Below are positions 55,800 to 64,000 of a stretch of DNA of 64,000 bases, piece after piece. Position 1 is the stretch's first letter; every line of letters begins with the position of its first letter. The notes below the pieces were generated by a model. That model had not been told where the DNA came from. It was given only the letters and a program-made list of their open reading frames with translations, and did no database searches. Origin of the DNA: Siphonodentalium dalli (taxonomy: Eukaryota; Mollusca; Scaphopoda; Gadilida; Siphonodentaliidae); NCBI GenBank assembly GCA_032622095.1, contig CP136063.1, positions 178,725,956-178,789,955 of the forward strand, written 5' to 3'. A program made the position numbers and the translations under genes.

Positions 55800-58290
55800 A
55801 TATTTAACCATTCAACCAACTCACCGATGCGCTGCCCGGGAGTGACAACAGTCGTACCTCTCTTCCCTTGTGTCGCTATTCTCTGGGGATGAATTACGCA
55901 GGGTACAGATTCGCCAACAAGTAAATGTATAAGGGCAATTGAACATCATCACCAATCACCATTATCAAAAGAAAACTGTTTCCACATAAATGGGGCCGAC
56001 CTAACCAGCAAGCGACTCAATTGTTGTCAGTGATCTGACATCTGATAGTAGAGCGAGATCTCTTGGAGATCCCAGTATTGTGGACAACAGCTGCAAACGA
56101 GGTAATTGGTCCAGGTAGAGGACACCTTTAGTACCATATTGGTCAATGACATGGTACCACACGTCATTCCGAAAATTTAACAATGACTGGCAGTCTAAAT
56201 ATATGATTAGATGTGTTTTAATTCATGCTAGGGACAATGATGACATAGCCATGTCGTTTTCACTAGCCATGTATATTTCACTCAAACCAATTAACCAAGC
56301 TTGTGTGGGTATCGTGCTTTGCTTTTCCAGTATATACCAAAATCATCAAATAAAATCATAAATGTGACATCAGATTTCTCCCCTGATGTACCGTTATGAA
56401 ACTACTGAAATGTGCCAAAATTGGGTATAAGACAAAACATTGAGTATGTGGCTCTTGGGTTTGGGAGAAAAATAATCCATGACCTGGGATGTGGGCATAG
56501 AAAAATCTCATCTTCCGGACCAGCTATTGGGTCCGGACAATCGGCCGAAATATCTTGCCTCTCGGGGTGAGATCTTTCCATCCCCACACCTCAGGTCAGG
56601 ATGAATAATATTATTTTTATCTCAATCTAACTTCAGCTGAACATGCACTGCGCCCATAATGTTTTGCATTCAGAATTTTTTATTTCTGGTATAGTTACAA
56701 AGAGCTTATAAAGTCAATGAAAATGTCCCTGATTCTAATCAGATGTTCATGACATGCATGTGCTATCAACTGATACAGATGACAATCAGCCATGACATGA
56801 GGATACACCAGTTGCGTTTTGTCAATACAAAAGAACGATCAAGTTTTACATGTGTATATCACCTGGATACACATGTGTATAATCAGTTCTCATTAAAATT
56901 AGGCTCTCAGGCTGGAATAAGCTACACATAACAGTCCTAATGAATATACACATGTAACTATAAGTCACATAACCGCCACTATAAATAGTTTATGCATGCA
57001 ATTCCTGTTGTATAACATCAAAGCGCAGTTTTACGATTGACAGAATGTTATCTCCTGTTACTTGAATTTGGCGAATAAGAAAAACGGGTGCTAACTGTTG
57101 AAATTCTTGGAAATACTTAATTCTATTCTCCTTGATGGCTATTATTGATAATTTCTGGACTCTTCAAATGGATACACATTAGTGTTAAATTAGTTGTAAT
57201 CACAAATTTGTGAACACTGAAATAAGCATTGTGACCAGATATGACAGGAAACTTATTATGCTATTTTAGCTATGTGTCGAGAAACTCTGGAGCCGATGAA
57301 AATCGTCAATATACTGATTGGCTTCATCACTTTACTGTTAAATGTTGTGATTGACTGACATTGATGTAAAGATTCTTGGGGATAATGGAAATACCAGATA
57401 TTTTCTTCATGAATCTTTAATGCATATATAGCTTGTTCAAGAGTGTAATTTAGTTAGAACTGTTGTATTTATGTAATACACACGCTTCACACATCTCGAT
57501 GATACTGAAATTAATATATGAAATAATAGAAAAAAACTCTTCAAGGTGACATGCAACAGTTTTAGAGTGATCTGGGCCCCCACATCTGATCCCAAAAAGT
57601 GGAAAAGTGTAGGTTGTGTTTGTGTAACTACCACACTTTTCAGTTAGATGAGAATCCATCCCATATTTTATGAGTTCAAGGAATACTATTTCACATGCGG
57701 AATATCCGTGTCGCACAATAGGCCCATAGCCCCATAGGGGATAGCCCCAAAATTGTCTATTTGATCATATCAGATTTTGAAAACAATTTTGAGACAGTCC
57801 GTAAACTCTTCCTTTTCTGGTCAAATCGTATCATTGGCTCTGTATTCAATTAGAATTATAAGATATACTTTGTAAAAGAATGAATACATGTATCACTTGA
57901 CTTTTCATGTTGCAGAAATATGCTATGTGTTGGTAGAAATCAACAGCGAAGGCTTTATCCTCAATCGGTGATGTGACAAAATATGGGGAGATAGCTAGGT
58001 CATGAAGTTTTCGCTCAAAATGCGAAACATATCTCAAAACATTGAAATGTTACACCAAACATCACTAGATAGGAGCATTTCTAAAATATCGCATCTGACC
58101 GAAGTGGCAACCAATTAAATTCATTATTTAGCCAAACCGGTTGCATATGTCACCTTTAACTGTAGATTAAAGATCCAAACATTTTCAACGTATTGTTCAG
58201 GTTTCTAAATCTGAGATAAATTGAACACATTGTATGCATTCAATATGTGATTACATGTTATTTTGAAAACTTTCCTGTATTAATATAAGT
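55800..58290. other. No gene recognised
   Basis: Short frames only (60-88 codons), no conserved motif, no tandem array. The mirrored acatgtgtatatcacctgga and tacacatgtgtataat near 56,850 form a small imperfect dyad. Confidence 0.4.
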
Positions 58291-58295
58291 TTAGT

Positions 58296-58429
58296 TGTGG
58301 TGTATTGATGGTAACATGGCGTGACATTGACAACTTCGGGTTTATGTTCAACCGATTCACAAAGCGACAAGGTTGAACACAGGCTAAAAGTGGTCAATGT
58401 CATGACATGTTACCATCAATCCACCACAA
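58296..58429. mobile_element. 134-bp hairpin
   Basis: gtggtgtattgatggtaaca with tgacattgacaacttcgggt and atgttcaacc pair with ggttgaacacaggct, aagtggtcaatgtcatgaca and tgttaccatcaatccaccac. The loop is gattcacaaagcgacaa. Confidence 0.75.
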
Positions 58430-58600
58430 TGGCGTACATGTATTTGTTCTGCCAACAGTCCTGGTCATTCACATTAATTTGGCACTTATTCCGCATAATG
58501 ATCAGCAGAAAATGTCAAAATCTCCTAAACCTCTCTCCAACATATGACATGAAACGGCCATCGAGAGACGATGAAGCGGTCTTGGTTTCCGTTATGCTAA

Positions 58601-59160
58601 TGGCTCCAGACGTAAACATGGGATATGTTGCACGACTGTCTGACCAATCAAAGATGCAGTTTCTTACTGGAAGCAGAACATTGTATGATTTTCATCCTGG
58701 TCAGCACATTAGAAAATTTCCTTCAGTATATACACATGTACATACTCGTAGATGCAACCTGTGGGTACGATGCTGAACATTTTATTCTTAGTACGAACAT
58801 CAAACTCAAGCTCAGGATCACATTAGGCGTTTGCGCTGAATTTCTTCTCTGTAGTTCCAAACATGTTTCCATTATTTTGATGGCTCCAGGCGTAAACATG
58901 GGATATGCTGCGCGACTCTCCGATCAATAAAAGATGCGGTTTCTTACTGGAAGCGGAACATTGTATGAATTTCATCCTGGTCACCACGTTAGAGAATTTC
59001 CTGCTGTACATACACAGGTACATGTACATAGATGCAACCTGTGGGTATGATGCTGAACTTTTAATTCTTAGTACGAACATCGAACTACACTACCTGAAGC
59101 TCAGATCGGGATCATATTATGAATTATTCTCTGTAGTTCCAATGTAGTTCCAAACATGTT
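58601..59160. repeat. 280-bp tandem duplication
   Basis: tggctccagacgtaaacatg at 58,601 recurs as tggctccaggcgtaaacatg at 58,881. The copies share catcctggtcagcacatt, gatgcaacctgtgggta and ttcttagtacgaacatc, and both end in ctctgtagttccaaacatgt. The 151-codon frame spanning the hairpin and the first copy is not conserved in the second. Confidence 0.85.
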
Positions 59161-59169
59161 CCTGCACTG

Positions 59170-60470
59170 TACCTGCAAATAACGGGCCAAAAGAGATGAT
59201 ATAGATTAATAAAAGTGTTAAGGCCAGCGAAAAAATTAGGGTAGGTAAGGAATTTTTATTTTTATTTTATTTCGATATTTTTAGCCAACTGCAGAAATAC
59301 CTCGACTGATGTTGCCCAGTTGAGGGTCAGCAAGATATGGATATATGACGATCCACATCATGCTGACTCCCAAATGGGGTGCACTCAGCCTGGTGTAGGC
59401 ATAACCTCGTACGTGGCCGTCTTCCTGCTGACCCCATCATAATATGTATTTTGTCAACTCCGGTTACATAAAATGCTAACCCATGCTGTGGGGAAAGTAT
59501 TACTTGATTAACAGTGGAAATATACATTATAAGATTAAACTTACTTCATGCTTAAGTAAGTTTTTTATCATTCACATACCACATTTTTTTATAAATTTTG
59601 CTATAAACTTGGTACAAAATTCATGTCACTAACTTTTTATAAGAATTTTACCAATAATACCGCCATTATACCGTACTTGTATTGTGACAACTACATCCCT
59701 TTTTCTGGGGGTAGCCAGTATGCCCACCGAGCATGCCTGGTTTGTTAAAACAGTAGCTATACCCCTAACATATGTGGTGATAACCTATATACATGTATAT
59801 ATACAGATACACACCCACCATGTCTGTTGATAGTGTTCCAGAAGTCCCAAAACAAGACATAAAGCAGGCAGGAGATCAACTCTCAGGAAATTAAAATTGC
59901 AAAATGTATGCCCATTAATCCACAACCCAACACACACCTGGGGCTTTTGAGACAGTTGTCACTTCGTGGTCACTTTTCACAGGGATATGTTAGAAAACAT
60001 GTGTTTTGCACACTAAAGATCATCAATATTTATGAGCATTAAATTTTGACTTTTTCTCAAAATATCAATAAAAAGTTTAGGATCGGCGGGTTATTTTTAT
60101 GTTCGATCGATGTATGGAAACATAGTATCTCTTTTTTGGCCTAATGTAGCTCAGCTTGGACATGAGATATAATTCTCACAGAAGTTCATGGAATGATGGA
60201 GGAAAGATGGAAATTTCCAGTGATGGAAGTATACCCCCTGTTAAGCGGATTCATGATATATCACACACGGTTCTAGGCCTTATGCCGACCCGTTATAATA
60301 AGTTTGGGTGCCCGGAGCCTGGGTTCCCAAAATTAAGTAAACCGAACCGTAATATTCAGAATTTGTCATGCTTTTGTACATTAATTTTATTTGGGAAAAC
60401 ACTGAAAAATCTAATTAAATGCGAAAAAAGCATTGGACGTAACAATAAACAGTGCCATTGTAGCTATATA
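59170..60470. other. No gene confirmed
   Basis: A 105-codon plus frame at 60,156-60,473 begins near a gatgtagctcagcttgg phrase but has no recognised domain and runs into the repeat. Nothing else stands out. Confidence 0.35.
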
Positions 60471-60475
60471 TAACA

Positions 60476-61085
60476 CTAGCAGGTGGACCGACTTCGTCCG
60501 GGCTGTTTCCCCTCTGCTTTTTGTCGAATTGCGCGATTTGACCTTGAATTGTCCATTTTGAAGGTCAGGTGGGGTCACGATTTGACCCGTCCAAAACACT
60601 GGCCGGACAAAAGTACCCCACAAAAGTACCCGTCGAAATCCATCCGGTTTTACCCGATTTGACATTGAATTGATCATTTTGAAGGTCAAGGTCAGGGTCA
60701 CAATTTGACCCGTCCAAAACACACAGTGGACAAAAGTAACCCTATGTATAAAATTTCGTCGAAATCCCATCAATATTCGCGATTTGACCTTGAATTGACC
60801 CGATTTCAAGGTCAAGGTCATGTCGCACGGGCAAACGAATAGGCTTACGACACTCCCCATACTAAAGTATCCCCAGACACTAATTTTCATCAAAATCCTG
60901 TGATACTCTGGGCGATTGACCTTGAAATGACCCAATTTCAAGGTCAAGGTCATTTCACACGGGCAAATTAATAGGCCCATGCCAGTCCCCGGCTGAAAGT
61001 ACCCCCACATACCAAGTTTCATCGAAATCGGTTCGGTCGTTTTCGAGTCCATCGCGAACACACAGACAGACAGACAGATTTCCCA
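60476..61085 (-). repeat. Reverse-oriented relative of the 0.9-kb array unit
   Basis: actagcaggtggaccgactt and cgtccgggct at the left, and cccaaaatatataatagact at the right, are the complements of the ends of the 9-12.5 kb units. The body carries opposed ttgaccttgaattgacc and tttcaaggtcaaggtcat motifs and the tttcgagtccatcgcg start. It is diverged from the array, and the 216-codon frame on the minus strand is a repeat shadow. Confidence 0.85.
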
Positions 61086-61470
61086 AAATATATAATAGAC
61101 TAGCCGATGAGCCCGACGTTGCCCAGGCTATTCAAAAACCATATTTCAAGTCGATAGCTCCACCCGTTTACGAGATCTGGTAACCAAATTTCAAGTCGAT
61201 AGCTCCACCCGTTTCCGAGATCTGGTCTGCGCATGCGCGAAGCTGGCGTCGCACGGGCTCGGCGACCCGATAAAATTCGTATCCGGGGCAAGATACATTC
61301 ACATAGCAAATTTCAAGTCGATAGCTCCACCCGTTTCCGAGATCTCGTCTGCGCATGCGCGAAGCGGGCGAAGCACGGGCTCGCCAATACGACAACGACG
61401 ACCGCCTGGTCAAAATACACACACGTACCAAGTTTCGTCCCGATCGGTCGAGCATTGTAGATTTGTATAA
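61086..61470 (-). repeat. Reverse-oriented 122-bp GCGCATGCGC units
   Basis: agccgatgagcccgacgttg, then aaatttcaagtcgatagctc and tctgcgcatgcgcgaagc (near 61,225 and 61,347), match 8,590-9,036 in reverse complement, ending with aagtttcgtcccgatcggtc. The order of the blocks relative to the long unit is the same as at 8.6-9.8 kb, so the two blocks travel together. Confidence 0.85.
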
Positions 61471-61499
61471 ATGACATACATACATATGGGTTATTACAA

Positions 61500-62860
61500 G
61501 TCACTGACGTGGGATATGAATCGATGAATTTACTGATCATTTTTTTTTTTAAATTGCATCTTGTCGTGTCTTAATCACGAGGAGAAATCTCTTAGCCACG
61601 AGAAGATATTTGCAAATAGTGGATAAATATGCCCAAAGTCGAGGTAGAACAAAGGAGCTAGATTTTAACAATTGAATAATTATTAATCAATAATTATATT
61701 GATATCTGTTTGGTTTATAAAGCACAATTGTTTGAGCATTCACATACTAATATAATAGAAGTAATGTGCCACACACATATGTGAAATGATCAAGAACTTT
61801 TGACATAAAACATAGTAAATAACTCATTAAACATTGCCACTAGCAATTATTTTATGTTCTGCCCTGCCAGTGTGAACCATTTTACATCAGCGTGAATTAA
61901 ATTAAATAAATTAATCAAATAAAAATGAAATTTAGAGACATTATTTATCGGAAATTTGAGTCTATATATATACTCCTTAATATTACAAACTTAACTGTGA
62001 AGTTTTTTTGTTTTTTTTTGTAAGTATCATTGTTAATTGATATATTGAAAGCCATTGATAATAAATCAAATTTTGGGAAAATGAACAATTTGATGATACA
62101 ACTTGAGTATAATATTATGACATACTGAAAAGAATAATAAAAGATACTTTAGTAAATATGTGACAGAATTGTTTGGGTCTTGTTAATTGAGAGTACCACT
62201 TATCATAATTACGCAATGACTAACAATGCGCATCAATGACATTGCAAATCAAATGGTGTTATTTCTTTGTGTGTCAAAATGACGCTGCAAGAAATTATGG
62301 CTAAATGTTGGCTGGAGGGAATAACTTTGGTCATATGTGCATTGGGTTTTGGGTTAAGAATTTGCTATCTAAAATATGACAATCTACCAACATAATAGCA
62401 CAATATACTTTAAGGCTTTTGAACATACACAGATTCACCCCCCTCCCCCAACCACAAGCCATCACCATTTCTGGCCATAGGACTGTGGCCATCGGGACAG
62501 TACCTAAATGGTGCCCAAACATGAAACCTGGATCATTGCCTATATATCCAAAAATGTTTTTCAATTTTAATGACGATATATTCTTCGAGAATAAGTTGTA
62601 TATAGTTTCCAGGGCATAAAATAATAAACATTGAATCAAAAACATGACAACATATCCGACCACTAAGCATCTGTAAATTATAATATGGGTAGAATAATAC
62701 ATCAATAATTATGTTTTGTAGTTACTAATTATATTGTTGAACATCATTATTCGGACAAAGTGATAGCTACACAGATACATGTATCTGTTGTCGACATAAA
62801 TTCAATAGCTATTCTGACAGTACAATGTGACCACACACACTCTGAATATAAGGGAACTTA
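61500..62860. other. No gene recognised
   Basis: Very AT-rich, with a T run at 61,540-61,551 and short frames only. No tandem repeat of note. Confidence 0.4.
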
Positions 62861-62861
62861 A

Positions 62862-63976
62862 CCCTTTCATGACGGGAGCTGCGGTGGTACAGTAATGCTC
62901 TAATTAATCGACTCCTTAAACACAGCAGAAATATGGGTAACGTTTCAGGATTTAGTCGGAAATATGGCTTGTTGCCATTCATCGGAAAGCTCTCAGGCAT
63001 ATATTTGCTCCATTGCTAGTAGACGAAGAATTTGTTGATGATTTTGGGATTTGACATGAAAGTCAGTTGTTAGTTGTTACTCAGTATTATTTGCAGAGCA
63101 TTAACCCTTTCTATACTAATGTCTTTTCCCTAATCAGTTATGAAAGTATACATTGGAATTCCTTGTTATTAATCTGGAGGGGTGTTCATGAATAATCATC
63201 ACATAATAACAGATAATATCAGTGCCAAAATAGTTATTTAATAGAAGGAAATGTTCAGATAATAAGTTCCAACAAACCAGATGTTGTTTATTGACCTTAT
63301 TATCTGTATATTTTCTAAGGGAACTATTCATCAATGAGTATTTAGTATAAAAAGAGGTAAAGCTACCGGTGGTGTGCCTGTCCCAATGGTAAAGTATAAA
63401 TGTATACTTACTGTATGAAAACTCAAAAACAAGTCTACAATCCTTTGATCACATTCTTTAAAATGCATGCAGCTTCAATTTTGGAACAACTAGGGATATA
63501 GCACATGTGTCCTTTCTCCTGGAAATAACAAAGGTCAAACATTTCGCACTCTTCAAATTCCCCCTTCAATTCAACACCATAGAAACTACTCTATTTTTTC
63601 ATTTTCACTTCCTACTATTTCTCACTATAAATTGAAAATACTCAAACCTGATTGAATGAGGGTATGTGTTTGCCATCTTGACACAAATTCATGCCATATA
63701 ATTTGATTCTTGACTGGGGAGGTAAGCATGTACCATTTGGCACCCAACTCATCTACTTCTTTGTAATTTTAAAAACTCCAAATTGTTGAATTTTTTTTTA
63801 AACATAATATGAGGAAACTACTACTAGTAGCTAGTGAATATTTAGTATAGAAAGAGCTGAATTAAAATGGTTTCAAGTATGACTATGAGGAGAATAATTA
63901 TGTGTGTTGTAGTTAATGAGTGATGTGGCTTGTTGGGTGTGCCAATGAATTTAGTCATGAAAAGAGTAAAATCCAA
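62862..63976. mobile_element. Possible larger element with CCCTTTCATGAC ends
   Basis: ttaaccctttcatgacggga at 62,859 is answered by tttagtcatgaaaagagtaa at 63,951-63,970. The block contains a complete smaller MITE at 63,105-63,357, a lone half of the 48-bp palindrome (62,890) and a stray right end tttagtatagaaagagctg at 63,838. It could be one nested element or several adjacent fragments. Confidence 0.35.
63105..63357. mobile_element. TTTCTATACTAAA-ended MITE, copy 4
   Basis: ccctttctatactaatgtct and gtatttagtataaaaagagg are the ends. The inner hairpin at 63,248-63,315 pairs aaatgttcagataataagtt with gaccttattatctgtatattt. This is the most complete copy of the family in the window, about 253 bp. 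Confidence 0.7.
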
Positions 63977-64000
63977 GATGGCCACTGGCGACCATATTCT

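Noticed and set aside
58321-58776. 151-codon frame
   Set aside because: Starts inside a hairpin and runs into a tandem duplication whose second copy breaks the frame.
60411-61061. 216-codon minus-strand frame, the longest after ACSS3
   Set aside because: It is the diverged tandem-unit repeat read through; peptides such as ISMKLGMWGYF appear wherever the repeat occurs.

Overview
This is a window of animal nuclear DNA. It is AT-rich, gene-poor and full of repeats. Two protein-coding genes are well supported. One is a five-coding-exon GADD45 gene with canonical GT/AG splice sites. The other is an apparently intronless, mitochondrially targeted acyl-CoA synthetase of the ACSS3 (propionyl-CoA synthetase) type. 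Both gene families, the spliced structure, and the many hairpin MITEs and tandem-repeat elements fit a bilaterian with a fairly large genome, probably a marine invertebrate. One dispersed repeat (13,010, 16,090 and 19,460) resembles repeats I associate with molluscs, but that is memory and cannot be checked here. No bacterial-style operons are present.

Layout. 1-555: unassigned AT-rich DNA. 555-5515: a huge inverted repeat (IR1) whose outer arms are nearly identical and whose inner arms are decayed and carry broken coding-like sequence. 5660-5850: a degenerate telomere-like tract. 6220-6386: a tRNA-like A-box fragment and a hairpin MITE. 8443-12578: a 4.1-kb element with 38-bp terminal inverted repeats and a tandem core (three 122-bp units, then four units of 757-918 bp). 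13-20.2 kb: copies of a dispersed repeat, hairpins of the GAGGTCCC family, and two opposed CTCCGAAG minisatellites. 20,991-23,057 (minus): ACSS3. 24.3-27.85 kb: two copies of a 560-bp repeat, one with and one without a TTAA-flanked MITE insertion, plus a second TTAA-flanked palindromic MITE. 29.3-32.2 kb: poly-G bordered elements and a 48-bp perfect palindrome. 32.3-38.2 kb: a second large inverted repeat (IR2). 38,403-38,780 (minus): an unidentified open frame. 39,979-40,266: an array of CGTTATAACG palindromes. 43.4-49.4 kb (plus): GADD45 with CCAAT and TATA boxes. 53,100-53,880: a dense array of small hairpins. 54-60 kb: mostly unassigned. 60,476-61,470: the 8.4-12.6 kb repeat family again, reversed. 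62.8-64 kb: nested small transposons.

The two genes show no sign of a shared function. GADD45 is a small stress-response protein that binds partner proteins; the ACSS3-like enzyme activates short-chain acids (propionate) in the mitochondrial matrix. Most of the window is the product of foldback DNA transposons and tandem-repeat elements. The most unusual features are the hairpin array at 53.1-53.9 kb, the two large inverted repeats with periodic paired ATGGCGGCC motifs, and repeat units carrying NRF-1-like and TCAAGGTCA motifs.
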